Assembly: GCA_014058105.1 (NCBI GenBank)
Contig: JACGCM010001403.1
Span: 1-64,000 of the forward strand
Direction of reading: 5' to 3'
From: Kingdonia uniflora
Lineage: Eukaryota; Streptophyta; Magnoliopsida; Ranunculales; Circaeasteraceae
Length of the DNA stretch: 64,000 nt
Part shown: positions 22,640 to 34,779 of the stretch, in pieces
Layout of the letters: every line of letters starts with the position of its first letter
Position numbering within the stretch: position 1 is the stretch's first letter
Program-made: the position numbers and the translations under genes
Notes under the pieces: model-generated
The model's input: only the letters and a program-made list of their open reading frames with translations
The model's database searches: none
What the model was told of the DNA's origin: nothing

Positions 22640-23400
22640 ATTCTTCTTTCTATGCCTTTATGAGGTGGTGGAGGTTACGTAGGAAGAGATGGTGGTCATG
22701 GTGTCAGATTGGAAATATGCTTCTAGTCTCCGGATAAGAAGTAAGGCTTTGTTACAACCATCATTCTTTTCTTGCAGAAGTGTTTCATGCTGGAGAAGTT
22801 GATAGAGGGTATCTCTGAATTGCTACTCTCCACCATATTTTTACAGTGATTCTCTGTTGATATATCGAACTAGAAATTAGCATGGTAAATGAAATTATGA
22901 TAGATCGATCTGTATTTGATGGAAATTGTTAGATATATATATATATATGTTGAATGTAACAGGTACTTGTATCAAAATGAAAGAAATGTATGTGGTCGAG
23001 CTACGATATATAAAAAGTACGATGGAATAGAATTGTGTGTGATAGAATTTGTAGCTAGATAATATGTAACTGAAAGAAATTTGATAGGCCATGCTTGTGT
23101 ATAATGTAGTACTTTATAATGAAAAATTCAAACTGTTGAAGATATATTGTAATATATGTAAAATAGTTGATAGAGTTTTAAATTTAGTTTGGAAAATATA
23201 TGGTCGAATAAGATAGATTCATGGAGTTCGCTCTGAAAAGATATAATCAAATAAACTGCTAGCATGATTGGAGGGTTGAAGTTATAGATAAGGGAAAGTG
23301 ATCCTTATCATTCTATAAGCGGAATGGGGGGGGGGGGGATTTTTTTATTGTGATCGTAAAATCTATGTATAAACAAGTCTGGAAATATGATGTTTAGAAG
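22640..23400. other. Spacer between ORF-A and ORF-B; no gene
   Basis: AT-rich, with a short TA repeat near 22933-22949 and a G-run near 23325-23338. The matching interval in copy 4 (42.95-43.91 kb) is also non-coding and of similar length. Confidence 0.45.
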
Positions 23401-23407
23401 AGGAAAA

Positions 23408-23768
23408 ATGGTGAGGACTCATTTTAAGAGAGCTTGGCATGTGTTAGAGGGGCGTTTAACAATAAAGGTTGCTGAAGTTCGGGAGAGAATATTTGGGTGG
23501 TTAGAGTATGATGCCAATTTTCTTGAATATTCAATACAGTTATGGGTTGACTCCGGGGGCGAGTGAGAACGACGTTGGGCATCACTTGTGGTGTGAGATA
23601 TTTTGTGAATTTGTCGCTGAGCCTGAAGCTAAAAAAACTACGATGAAGGAAATAACCCTGGAGGAAATAGTTGAGGAATATGAGAGGATTGCTGGGAATG
23701 AACTAACTAGGTGTGGCGCTCCATGACATCTTGGTTGTTTTATGTGTAAGAGGGCGAACCTCAGGTAG
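23408..23768 (+). pseudogene. ORF-B, copy 3
   Basis: The start MVRTHFKRAWHVLEGRLTIKV at 23408 matches MVRTCSQRVRLAVEGRFYIKV in copy 4. After a shift, ASENDVGHHLWCEIFCEFVAE, KEITLEEIVEEYERIAG and HLGCFMCKRAN follow the same course as copy 4. Indels break the frame. No known family. Confidence 0.62.
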
Positions 23769-24090
23769 GTCGAGTAAAAATGTAAGTAAAATAAAGTGTG
23801 AATGCTGCTGTTATGAATTTGTGTATTGTTTATGGTAAATGTTGTTGAAAATAAATATTTAAATTTTGAAATGGTGTAGCATTGGAAATGACGTCAGAAG
23901 TTCTATAAGTAACAGAAGTAGGAGAATATAAATCAGATTATCAGTCCTTTTTGATAGAGGAAGTTTGATTGCGTGGGAGTGAAGTGTATCATAATAAGTG
24001 TGGGAAAGTGTAAGAGAGATTTGGGTAAGAGAGAGAGAAATACATTTAAATATAGGACCTGGGATAATGATGAAAATGCATTTTTACCCA

Positions 24091-24204
24091 AAAGGTACGA
24101 AACGTCTGGCAAAAATAGTGGAAGGGACGCCTCGGTTCCAAAACCGGGGGCGACATGTGTGAGCCCCAATAACTGCCAGCGGTTGGAGAGAGAAAGTATA
24201 AATA
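24091..24204 (+). promoter_or_regulatory. Conserved promoter block of ORF-C, copy 3
   Basis: It contains GGGACGCCTCGGTTCC, then CCCCAATAACTGCCAG, then TATAAATACCCC at 24197. Words and spacing match the minus-strand block at 12290-12374. ORF-C starts about 650 bp downstream, past a leader with a GA repeat and a G-run. Confidence 0.65.
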
Positions 24205-24862
24205 CCCCACCCTGTTCTTCGCTTAAACATTTGTAAAACACAGAGAGACAAAAAACTAGAGAGAGAAAAATAATTGAGTTACAGAGATTCTAGAGAGAGA
24301 GAGAGTAACCGAAGATAGCCATCGAAACCAAAGGGAAGGGGGGGGGGGCAAAGTTCTGTTGTGATAAAAAAAAACCTTGTTGCGAAGTTCTGTGGTGAAA
24401 GAGGGGGCGTGTGACATCCCAAATTCGTATTCTGACATTGAAGGTTAGTAGGTTATTGTTGTTTTTTCAGATTTGTGTTGTTGTGATATAGAAGAATCGT
24501 ATGATGATGTATGTGAAGTTTACTATTTTGGGTATGTATTTTAAATTTGAAAATTTTGGTATTTTTAGGAAACTTGTTAAAAGTGGTGTTGTTTCTCTGT
24601 AAGATGTGTTTTGCATGGAAGAACATATATGTTGTTGTATGATGGATATATATATATATATATATAAAGAAATTTGATTAGAATACCTGGACCTCTAAGC
24701 AGGTAGAGGCATGAGAAGGTTCTATTATAAAAATAAGCCTCAATTTCAAGCATACTCTTGATATGGAGACATTAACCTCTGGTCATTTGATTGAGCTTGT
24801 ACCTGCAGAAATTGATAATGTAGAATTTGTGTATGGGGGGGGGGGGGCGAGGCGAGCTAAGA

Positions 24863-26626
24863 ATGGAGAGCTTGAATACAGTAGAGGTAGAGGTGAAGGG
24901 GAAGGATGAATTTGAGTTTCCAGATTTCCTTGGTAACTTCGTGTCATATCATCTGGATTCAGATGTGTTCAAGGACTTTTGTAAAATTAAAGGTGGTATA
25001 TGGGGTGAGGTGATAGAATATGTCGGGAGGTCATTTAGGGGGTGTACGATTGAAAATGGTGATGAATACTTTTCTTATTGCTTGATTTTGTGCATGAGAA
25101 ATCTGAGAGGAAAGTGATATGGACCAGGGATTCTTGTGTTATCTCTCCCAATTTCATTTTGGACTGATGGTGCCTTTAAGCAATCTCGCGAAAGGTATTT
25201 TGAATGCCATTGAGACCTACCCTTCCTAACTAAATGGGAATATGTGGGAAGTGATAAATGTGTGTGATAACCTAAATAGAAGGTGGGCTTTTAAGGGGGT
25301 GGAAAGGAGAATAATCCATTTATATGTTTTGTAGTACTATGCTATGAAATACTATACGGAGACTAGGGGCGCGTACTTCTCCTCTTGTTCATCTCGACAT
25401 CAGTTTTTCGATTAGAATTTGACAAGATGAGTGTAGAATGATAACTTGATATGGGTGAAGGGTGATTGTCTCCAAAGAGTAGACAAGGAACCCATAGATC
25501 TTATAAATAAAAATCTGAAGAAAAGTAAGTAATTGTTTGTGATATCGAACTGCTGTTGTGTTAGCATTCTTTCTGTTAATAATATATTTTTATGCAGATC
25601 CTCAGTCTCAAGTGGCAAAAAAGGAATCGTTGATTGATACCGTAGCTCAGGAAGGATCGGAGCTTGACACTGTGTTAGGAGAGCTTGAAATAAGTAGATT
25701 TAAAAGGGCTAATAGTAGCTCGAAAAAAAGTTTATAAGTCTCAAGCGAAGAGATAAATAACAAGAACTGGCACGACTGGGGGAGATGGAGGAAATGCAGC
25801 ATCAGATGTTGAAAGACATCCAACATTAGCAAAGGTTACACCGATTTCTCTGAAGGCTAATCCTTTAAGGGCTACATCGAGCAAGTTAATTCAAAGGCAC
25901 CCAAAAAGGAAGAATGTGAAGGTTGATGGTTTAAACTTGGCGACCACGGAAAGTGGAGAGGTTGTAATGAGTTCGAAAAAGAGAAAGGTGGATGCTTCTA
26001 TTTTAGTGATCGAGGCGAAGAAGGCTGGGTATAGTCCTACTATGGAGGATGAGCTATTAGCGGTGGAGAACAAGCTGAGGGTGGCAGCTCGAGAAGGTGC
26101 TGAGGATCTAGACATGTCGGTGAAGTTGAAGCTTTATAAGGTAAGTTAAACGCTTCATTCTATTTGATTTTTGTACAATCTTTAAGCTGAAATATTTTTT
26201 TCTCTGTTGTAGGTCTCTCGTGTGTTGAAAGGAATCCGTCTCGGGTTCGAGGATGGGAGAACTGAGCTTGTGAAGAGAGTTGCCCAACTTGAGGCCGATT
26301 TTGCTCAGGAAAAGGAACGTTCTTGCACTGCGAAGGAGTCGTTCAAGGTCACGATGCTCAAACTCACAGAAGAGGCAAAGAAGAACGTAAAGGAAGTTTC
26401 AATTGCTCACGACAACCTTGGTCAGAAGTTCCTAGAAGTTGGATACTTTGTGTCCGATATTGAAGCAATTAAAGCAGGGCATTTTGTCAAAGTGGAGGAG
26501 GCCGATGCTGAAGAAGAACCTGATATCGAAGGCGGCTCTCCTCAAGGGGCCGTAAAAGGGTTGGATGGGGTCTCCGCGAGAACTAATTTAGAGAACCGGA
26601 GAGGAGAGGGTGAGAAGGTAGAGTAA
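24863..26626 (+). pseudogene. ORF-C, copy 3: antisense protein of Tat element
   Basis: The ATG at 24863 begins MESLNTVEVEVKGKDEFEF. A domain piece follows (DVFKDFCKIKGGIWGEVIEYV), then a shifted stretch at 25.15-25.42 kb with MWEVINVCD and TRGAYFSS matching copy 2, then a basic linker and an exon ending at 26140 with LAVENKLRVAAREGAEDLDM. The intron is 26141-26212. The last exon is coiled coil (RVAQLEADFAQEKERS), then acidic, ending GLDGVSART...GEKVE and stop. The middle domain resembles the plant gypsy-associated Transposase_28 family. Role unknown. Confidence 0.65.
26141..26212 (+). other. Intron of ORF-C copy 3
   Basis: The 72-bp intron has a consensus donor AAG|GTAAGT and a T-rich acceptor GTTGTAG. 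Splicing gives KLKLYK joined to VSRVLKGIRLG in one frame. Position matches copies 1 and 2. Confidence 0.75.
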
Positions 26627-27210
26627 ACATTGAAGCTTTGTTTTGTCAATTGGAGACTTTTATTGTATGTAATTTATTTGGAGGATAATTATAGAGTAGT
26701 CTAAGATATGTAAATATTGATTTGTAAGAATTTAAAGGTTTGAGCGTCAGAATTGAGGATCTAGAGAAAGAGCCCGCAAAGGAGCAAAACTCTTCAGCAA
26801 CACTATTGATTTCATACATAGAGCTACAGGTTAGAAAATAGCTCAAAACTTTTGACTTGCTTGTTTTGCAACTTTAAAGTTTGCATAAGAGAATAGAGAA
26901 AAACAATGTAAGAGGACAGATAAAAAATCATGTTTAACAAAAGTAATCCAAGATGTATAATCAGGCCATTTTGGAATTCTAGAGAATGTGAACGTAGAAA
27001 ATGTGTACCTTGAAATATTAGAAAATCAACGGTGTCACCTGAATCCAAGATGTAGATATTATGGCTATCAGTGTGAGATAATTTCGTAATTAGAGGGTTA
27101 AGTATTTTCTTATTTTGTTGGCTTGTGATAGATTGAACTCAGTTAGATATGTGAGGAATGTTGTAACCTGTAGTATATTGATCGTATCTGTGAAGTATTG
27201 TTGAATCGAA

Positions 27211-28580
27211 TTGTTTGTGCAAGCCAAGTTTGAAGCTGTTCGGGCTAGTGAAGAATATACTCTGGAATGCAATTATAAGTGTAAGCTTGATTTTGAAAGG
27301 ATGAAAGAGGCAAGTGAAGGTAGTACAGATCAGTATGTCAAAGTAGAGATCAAGCTTGCTAAGGCTGAGAAGACTATAAATAACCTGATCCAGCAGATTA
27401 AAAGTAAAGATGCTGAAAAGGAAAAACTACAGGGGGAGCTCGTTAATGTGCAAAATGAAGTAGCGCATTTAAAGAGAACGATAGAATTATTAGGGGCAAA
27501 AGGTAAAGGTGCAAATGTCGCGTAATATCGTATCAGAATGTTAGAGGTGGAAGTTAAAGAGTTGCGAGACTATCTTGCCAGTTTGAAGGGTCAAGTGGAT
27601 AAGAAGGAAAACAAACTTGTGAAGGCGCGAACTGATTTAGCGATTGCCGAAAGTGAAATGGAGAAGCTAAGTGAGGCCGTGAAAGTAAAAAATATTAATC
27701 TTTGGGTTACCCAAAATTAATGTGACAAGCTGAATGAGCGAGTGGCGAAGTTGAAGGCAGACTTGGCAAGTTTGCATGGCAAGAAGGCCGAGGTTGAAGA
27801 AGAGGAAGAATAACGACGAGGTTGCTCCTGCAAAGGGTGATGTGGTTAATACCCAAGCTTGAATTAAAGAGTTGGAGGCAGATTTAGTTTACGTTCGAGC
27901 TGCCTTAAGGAAAGCTAATGAACAAGCTAGAGAGAGTGGGGGTAGAAGGTGCTATCCTCAGAGAAAAAGAGTTAAATGACGTTATCATGAGAATGGATGA
28001 GATGTTGAAGAACACTAGAGCCAGGGAACATGATGTAAATGATGGGGAGTTGGTGGCCCTTCGTAAGGAATTGGAGGAGTTAAAAGAGAAAAATCAAGCT
28101 AAGCAAGAGAAGTTGATGGGGTTGAAATCGGAATTGACTAAGGTTATATCGAACTTAGAGCGACGTTTAGAGCGAGCCAATGCTCACTGCGCATATTTGG
28201 ATAAACATCATAAGAAATTAAAGGTGAATTTTACTAAGTTGGCCGTACCGAACCGACATAGGATTTCCATGGATGAGGTGTATTCGAGGGAGATAATGGC
28301 AGTAATTGCCTATTTTGTAGAAGAAGTAAAGAGGCTTGAGTTTAAAAGGGATACCATGCATAACTGTTTGGTACTGAAAGGCTGTATCTGTAATACTAAA
28401 ATAGATTGAAGTAATTGCTTGAGCTTAATGGAAACTGATATTGGTCCCATTACTTCAGAGCAAGTAGAGCGAGGAAGAGATATTGTAGTTGCTCGAGCAT
28501 AAGATTTTATGGCCTCACGACTTCCCGCGGTAGGGGAAAGAGCAGCTAACTTTCTACAAGATAAACCTGTATAAGTGACC
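27211..28580 (+). pseudogene. ORF-D, copy 3: long coiled-coil antisense protein
   Basis: Open segments 27211-27525, 27538-27720 and 27918-28409 encode an almost continuous coiled coil (KAEKTINNLIQQIKSKDAEKE; LEELKEKNQAKQEKLMGLKSE), ending with a compact tail LKGCICNTKID and, past stops, GPITSEQVERGRDIVVARA. Only a few stops or shifts separate the segments, so the ancestor was one protein of roughly 400 residues or more. It follows ORF-C by about 600 bp. Similar fragments exist only at 9.75-9.86 kb. I cannot assign a function. Confidence 0.55.
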
Positions 28581-28611
28581 TGTTATTTCTATATTTGAGA
28601 CGTTTAGAGAG

Positions 28612-28830
28612 ATGAAAGTTAGTTTTACCTATGCTTTATCTTGTGTCTTAGAGATAGTAGAGATCAATGATTAAAAACTAATATTACCTTTGTTTTAATC
28701 ATTGATATTTGAATAGATGGATCGATTGAAAGCTAGTGTTACCTTTGCTTTAATATTTGATTTTCGTATAGATGTATCGATTGAAAGTTAGGGTTACCTT
28801 TGTTTTAATCTTTGAGATTGAGTAGATACA
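28612..28830 (+). repeat. Short tandem repeat, about 3 units of ~65 bp
   Basis: Units contain GAAAGTTAG...TTACCT..GCTTTAATC..TGA.ATT and are diverged. They lie between the antisense genes and integrase, the same place as the 226-bp repeats of element 1. Confidence 0.65.
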
Positions 28831-29039
28831 ACATGTATGTCTGTAGAGATTAATGTGGGAAAAAATTTGAAAGTTTTTATTGAATAAAAATGAATATACA
28901 CATTATTGGAGATTGGAATCTCACTTTTGGAATGGAAAGAATGGGAATAGAGGTATTATGTGCTTGGGAACTATGGACTTAGCGATAATATCATTTCAAT
29001 CTCCTAGTATTCAAGGGATTTGGTATTCAGACGCCTTTA

Positions 29040-31027
29040 TCTATCATAAGGTAGTAGGATCCAAGGCCAGTATGGCTAACGATCAAAAAAGGATCCTCCC
29101 AATTTTCTGCAAGCTTCCAGCATATAACTTCTTTTTACTCTTGGGGATTTTTTTTGAGGACTAGATCGTCGTTTTGGAATTCATGACTTCAGACTCTTTT
29201 GTTGCATGAGCTTGCTAGCATATGATGATATCGACCCAAGGTGGCAATAGCTCGAACTTGGGTCTCATCGATCTAATTCATATTATAGGCTAGCTCAAAC
29301 TCATTTTTCTTGTCCGTTAGCTCCTGGTCTTTGACAGGATGGTGGTACCCCATTGGAATGATGGCTTCAGTTCCGTAAGCCAGAAGGAAGGGGGAACATC
29401 CCATTGATTGTCATGGTATAGTATGGTATGCCCATAAGACATGAGATAGTTCCCGTATCCAATTTCCTTTCTTTTGTGATTGAATTCTCTTTTTGATCCC
29501 ATCCACTGTCATCTTGTTGGTGATTTTTGCCTATCCATTGCCTTGGGGGTAGTATGGATTGGATGGGGAATGAATGATGTTTTGTTTGTTGAGAAAAACC
29601 ATAACTTTTTTTCTAACAAACTGCAGCTCGTTATCGATCCGAATCAGGTGGGGGTAACCAAACCGTATGATAATATGTTCCTAGATAAACGAGATGACTT
29701 CTTCTTCTCTAGCTTGATAAAGGGGAACTGCTTCTACCCATTTAGTAAAGTAATCTGTTGCCACGAGTAAGAACCTTCGGTTACCCAGTGTATTGGGAAA
29801 TTCTCCCACCAGATCTAGTGTCCACCTCTTGAAAGGCTAGAATACCTTGCTCGCATGGAATTCAAGTGCAGGTGCTGGTATTATGTGTCCATGTCATTGA
29901 CATGTGTCATATCTTCGAGAGTATTCCTCCGCTTATTTTTGTATTCCCGGCCAGAATACTCCTTGTGTAATCGCTCTATTTGCAAGTGACCGACTTGCGA
30001 CATGGGAGCCACAAGTTCCTTCTTGTAAGTCTTTGAGCATTCCATCTGTTTGTTGCTTCGAGAGGTTCTTTAGATATGACCCTGTTACCAATTTCTGATA
30101 TAAACGGCCTATCTAAACTGTATAGCGTTTCGAATTGCCGATCAACCGTCAGCGTTCTTTAGGATCTTCTGGAAGGGGTCTGTTACATTCGTTCTCTGGG
30201 CTGAGATAGGTGATAAAAGGTTTCCTCCAATTGTTGTCCTCTTCTTTATTGCCCCCAGTGTTAATCATACATTCAAAGTGAAGATTAATGCTAGGGGTTG
30301 ATATGACTTCGATCTGGAGGTAACGTGCTTCTATACCCAAGACCCCAGTTAAGCAAGCCAAGGAATCAATGTGTCTATTTTCCCCTTATGGTAAATAGTC
30401 GAGAGTAGCTTTTGTGAATCTGCTCATTCTGTTAGCAACGAGGGCCGCATAATCAACCATCTTGCCATTCTTTCGGTATTGCTCGGAGTAGTGGTGGACT
30501 ATGAGTTATGAATCTGTATAGACTGATAGCTCAGGAACTCTGAGTTCGAGCGCTAAATCAAGCCCATGAATTAAAGCTTCGTATTCTGTGATATTATTCG
30601 AGGCTTCAAAATCCAAGCGGATTGATTTCTCGATTCTGTCATTTGATGGAGTAATAAGGAGGATTCCAATACCTGACCCTGCAAGTCCTGCTGAATCATC
30701 TATAAGAAGTCTCTATCATTTTCTTGTAACCCATTTAGCTCGTTCGCCAAAGGGCTTGGTTGGTAGATCATTTGTTATTTCATCTTTGAGGTCAGGGTCG
30801 TGCTCCTCCCAATCCGGATCTTCTATAGGAAAATCTAATTGAAAATCAACAATTGCTTGACCTTTCTCTGAATGGCTCTGCTGGAATGTGATATCATGTT
30901 CTCCCACACTGATAGACCATTGTTGTACTTTTCTCGATTTTTCTTTTTTAGATAGAACTTCCCAGAGTAGGTAGTTCATCATTACTTTGACGGAATGAGC
31001 TTGAAAGTAGTGTTTGAGCTTCTGTGA
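29040..31027 (-). pseudogene. Ty3/gypsy RNase H tail and integrase of element 3
   Basis: On the minus strand RNase H-like sequence begins near 31.0 kb (YDITFQQ-type start, KGQAIVDFQLDFP), then a degraded region. The integrase core follows near 29.85 kb (FKRWTLDLVGEFPNTLG, LLVATDYFTKWVEA) and the C-terminal end near 29.2 kb (HEFQNDDLVLKKN). Frames shift often. The order agrees with Tat pol. It is separated from the RT part by the hAT insertion at 31036-32674. Confidence 0.8.
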
Positions 31028-31035
31028 AGTATAAA

Positions 31036-32674
31036 CATAGTTTTAAATAACCGTTACGAAAACCGTTATAACGCGCCTTGAGACCGTTTTGTTATACCCC
31101 ATGTTCCGTTCTAAAAAATAACAGCCGTTATTTGTTGTTACAGACCATTATTTTATACTATAACTGCTGTTGTTACCGTTATAACAATACGTTATTTTCA
31201 ATGTTTTTCTTCACTTTTAACGAACGGTATACTTCATTATATACCGTTATAACATCGTTATATGCCGTTATATGTCGTTATATGATTCTTGAGGAAAATC
31301 ATTTCTTGTGATATGATATGAAATAACCACTAAGGTGAGGAAAATCATTTTTAATGATATGATATGAAATAATTACTAAGGTGATATGAAAGAACTATTA
31401 AAGTGGTAGGCCACTAATATTATGATATGAAAAAAAAAATAATGTGTCAACCGCTAGCATAGTAATAAGAAATTTTTTCTATTTAACACAGATAGGAAAG
31501 CTTCCTTTCAAGCCAAGTTGTATGGGATCAGAAGCTGCACGCATAACAGCTCAACAAGGAAGTCCTGGTGAGTTCTTAAATTATTTACTATAAGATTATG
31601 TTATTTACTTATCATTTATTTCTTAACTGAACTTTGAGCCATTTTATTAGTTGATTGGTGGAATTCATATGGAGTGGAGTTGCCTCAACTTCGAAAGTTG
31701 GCTGTAAGAATTTAAATCAAACATATACTTTATCCGAATGTGAAAGGAACTGGAGTACCTTTGACTGAATCCACACAAAGATTATAATTGATTACTTTCA
31801 AAGAAACTCAATGATATTGTATTTGTTCAATGCAATGTTCAACTTGAAAGAAGAAGGGAAGATAGACGTCGACGTTATCGTGTAAACCCCTATAAGTGTG
31901 TTTACTATTTTATTGGAAGATCCATTATGTGAATAGATTGCTGGAGATGATGATGCGCCTTTGTTGCCAGCACATTAAGAATGATCAGAAGAGATTGAAA
32001 AAGAATTATCAGTTGAAGACTCGGAGGTCAATAGGTACTCTACTTTTGTTATTGACACAGATTTCCCAGAAAATTGGTCACAAGCACCTATGTATCAAAC
32101 ACCAATAGAGCCGTTGCCTGAGGTGCATTTTGATTTTGATTTTAGCCAAATTAATATAGAGCATGGCAAACCTTCGAAATACTCTAAATTTGATACCAAT
32201 CGGTTCAACTCTGTATACCAGTGAATGCAATGTTGCATTCCTGAATAATCATTTTCTATTTGATGTTTATGTAATTTTTAATACTCTGGTGTGATGTTTA
32301 ATGCTTTAGTATGATGTTTAATTTATTGGTGTGGTGTGGTGTGTTGTTTCAATGTTGTAATAAGTAATAACTTCAATAATAATAAGTACTTTGGTTTTTT
32401 CCTTTATTATTCTTTTAAATATAAAAAATAACATCTATAATGGTGTTATAACGCCGTTATAATAGTGTTATTTGTAAAATAACGTTTATAATGGTTGTTA
32501 TAATTGAAAATTAATATTTATATATAAAGAAAACAAAAACACAACCGTTATTTTAATATAACACCGTTACAGGACAAATAACGGCCATTATAACATTTTT
32601 TTCTTGTTATCTGGCCAAAAATAATGTAACACCGTGTAATAACGGTTATAACGGTAACACCTTTTTAAACCCTG
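31036..32674 (+). mobile_element. hAT element, 1639 bp, nested in Tat pol
   Basis: Ends read CATAGTTTTAAATAACCG on the left and CGGTAACACCTTTTTAAACCCTG on the right, an imperfect inverted pair starting CA...GTTT.AAA. The flanking 8-mers are AGTATAAA (31028-31035) and AGAATAAA (32675-32682), a 7/8 target duplication as expected for hAT. Both ends are crowded with CCGTTATAACGG-type words. The interior keeps only the last part of a transposase. Confidence 0.82.
31495..31890 (+). pseudogene. hAT transposase C-terminal (hATC dimerisation) fragment
   Basis: After an acceptor-like ATTTTATTAG, the plus strand reads DWWNSYGVELPQLRKLAVRI; in other frames CERNWS-like remains and KKLNDIVFVQCNVQLERRR follow. 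These are the hATC landmarks (WW..yG, LA..iLS, C.RNWS, NRL....Lv.v..N). An upstream piece near 31500-31570 may be a preceding exon. Frameshifts and loss of the DDE half make it inactive. Confidence 0.75.
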
Positions 32675-32682
32675 AGAATAAA

Positions 32683-33760
32683 TAAGAGTTAGAAGGAGTC
32701 GCTCGATCTTGGAATATTGTATCTCTACCGGAGTGAGTGTTTTACTAATGCAATACACCAACTTTTCAACCATTCCGTCAAGCCTAATAAGGACCGAGCT
32801 AAGAGAGTTTTCTATAACTGCGTGGTAAATGGTAAATTCCTCATTACCTACTGGGGTGCTCATTATGGGAGACTTCCCCAAATAGGTTTTTAGCTCTTGA
32901 AAAGCTGCTTTGCATTCTCGAATTAACAAGAATAGCCATCGACATCGATTTAAAGACTTAGAGATGAACCGATTGATAACAACGATCTTGCCAGCGAGTT
33001 TCTAAATATCTTTCTTTGTTGCTAAAGATGGCATGTTGAGTAGAGCTCAAATTTGATCTGGGTCGGCCTCAATCCCTTTCTTGCTTATAAGATGTCCCAG
33101 GAACTTGTATGATTGCACGCTGAATCGACATTTATCAGGGTTGAGCCTCATTCTATATGAACATAAAATGTGGAAGACCATATTAAGATCAATAATATGA
33201 TCCTTCTTCTGTATGCTCTTGCAGAGGAGGTCATCATTGTATGCTTCAATGATTTTCCCCAAGTATGCTTTGAACATTATTATCATTAACCTTTGATAAG
33301 TTGCACCGGTGTTCTTCATTCCGAAAGGCATGATACTATAATAGTAGAGTCCTCTTTTGGTGATGAAAGTAATATTTTCCTGATCGTCGTGTGGAAGAGC
33401 TATCTGATTGTATCCGAAAGTAGCATCTATTATAGATAAGAGTTCATGTCCTGCCGCTGAATTATGAATTTGATAAATGATTGTAAGAGGAAAACTATCC
33501 TTTTGAGTATGTTTACTGAGATCTGTGAAATCAACGCAAACTCGGACCTTCTCATTTTTCTTTGGAACAACGACAATGTTGGAGATTCAATCTGGGTACT
33601 TAGCTTCTCGAATGAATCTGACTTTGATCAATTTATCAATTTTATTGTTGACTTCATCTCGAATATGAGGTGGTAGTCTTTTCTATTTTTGCTTGACTGA
33701 TGTGGCATTGATGTTGATACTCTATCCGTGGTATGCCTTGGCTGGGTCTACTCCTGATAT
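32683..33760 (-). pseudogene. Ty3/gypsy reverse transcriptase and RNase H start, element 3
   Basis: On the minus strand RT reads MPFGMKNTGATYQRLMIIMF (33331) with AYNDDLLCKS as the YxDD box, then LNPDKCRFSVQSYKFLGHLIS. RNase H starts near 32.93 kb (FTIYHAVIENSLSSVLIR, VEIQYSKIERLLLTLI). The stretch 33.4-33.75 kb gives FRYNQIALPHDDQENITF with stops. The catalytic Asp pair is kept. The reading ends at the hAT insertion. Confidence 0.85.
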
Positions 33761-33879
33761 TTCTTTGAAATTCTAAGTGAAGACGTCTTGGTTCATTCAT
33801 AAAAAGTGGATGATGACATCCTTGTCATGCTGGACAAGCTTGGTATCAAGATAAGTATACCTCTACTAGGTCTATCGAT

Positions 33880-34730
33880 GTCTGTATTTTGTAGATTCTT
33901 TTATTGATAACTGGTTATTGATGTGACTAGCTTTCTGTAATTGCTATGCTGCAAATCTGTCAGATGTGTCAAGAATAGCAGAGATGGTATTTTCATAAGC
34001 TCATAAAAGCTTTTGACTGCCTTTGATTTCATAGATGTTATCATTGCGCTTGAAGCGAAGTGCTTGATGGTACGCGGAAGCGATTGCTTCCATGTTGTGA
34101 ATCTAGTAGTGGCCCATAATCCTTAAGTAATGAGATTTGGCATTGATGATGTAGAAAATGACATCAATTATGGTAGGATTAGCGGTGATAGGTATGATGA
34201 TCTTGCCTACTCGTTCTGCCTTAGAACCATTAAACCAATTGATATCGATTTTACTTAGAACAATTTGATCGATTAGTCCCATTTGCTCGATTGTGCTCTA
34301 AAAGAGGATTTCGATACCGCTACTAGTATCGATCATCATGGTATGCATGACAATTTTTTTTATCTTCAGTATGATAACCAGAGCGTGACTGATATCGTAA
34401 TCCTCATGATGAGGAAATTTTTTTATCTTCATGATGAGGAAATTTTACGTGACTGATATCGTAATCCTCGAATGAAATCCCAAGTCGTCGAGTGCTCAAT
34501 TCAGGAAAGAGTTTAGCTTTTTTATCATTAAGGATAAGGTCACAACATTCCGTTAATCTCATTCGCTTGAATCTGGTAGAATTGTTGATTTGAAAGATCA
34601 CGATCATGCTACTGTAGTACATGTAGCATAAGTATTTTTCCTCAGACTGATCTTCGACTTGAACTACTTCAACCTGCATCTTGTAGCTTCTATTTTTGTA
34701 CCCTTCCAGGTCGATATTGCACTCCTGCAT
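33880..34730 (-). pseudogene. Ty3/gypsy protease region, element 3
   Basis: The frame 34730-34404 ends GISFEDYDISHVKFPHHED, and the following frame gives ALVIILKIKKIVMHTMMIDT then SSGIEILF. This is the usual approach to the retropepsin site (PH.DALVI ... D[TG]GSS.dILF), here reading IDTSSGIEILF. A short direct duplication (GATGAGGAAATTTT) at about 34411 and 34432 breaks the frame just before the site. Confidence 0.65.
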
Positions 34731-34779
34731 TCTCCCATCTTTGAAAATATATTATAGCAACCTTTGTAAAGCATAACAG

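Noticed and set aside
24827..24862. Start of ORF-C copy 3 upstream in a Gly run
   Set aside because: The Gly codons come from a G homopolymer; the ATG at 24863 begins the sequence with coding character.
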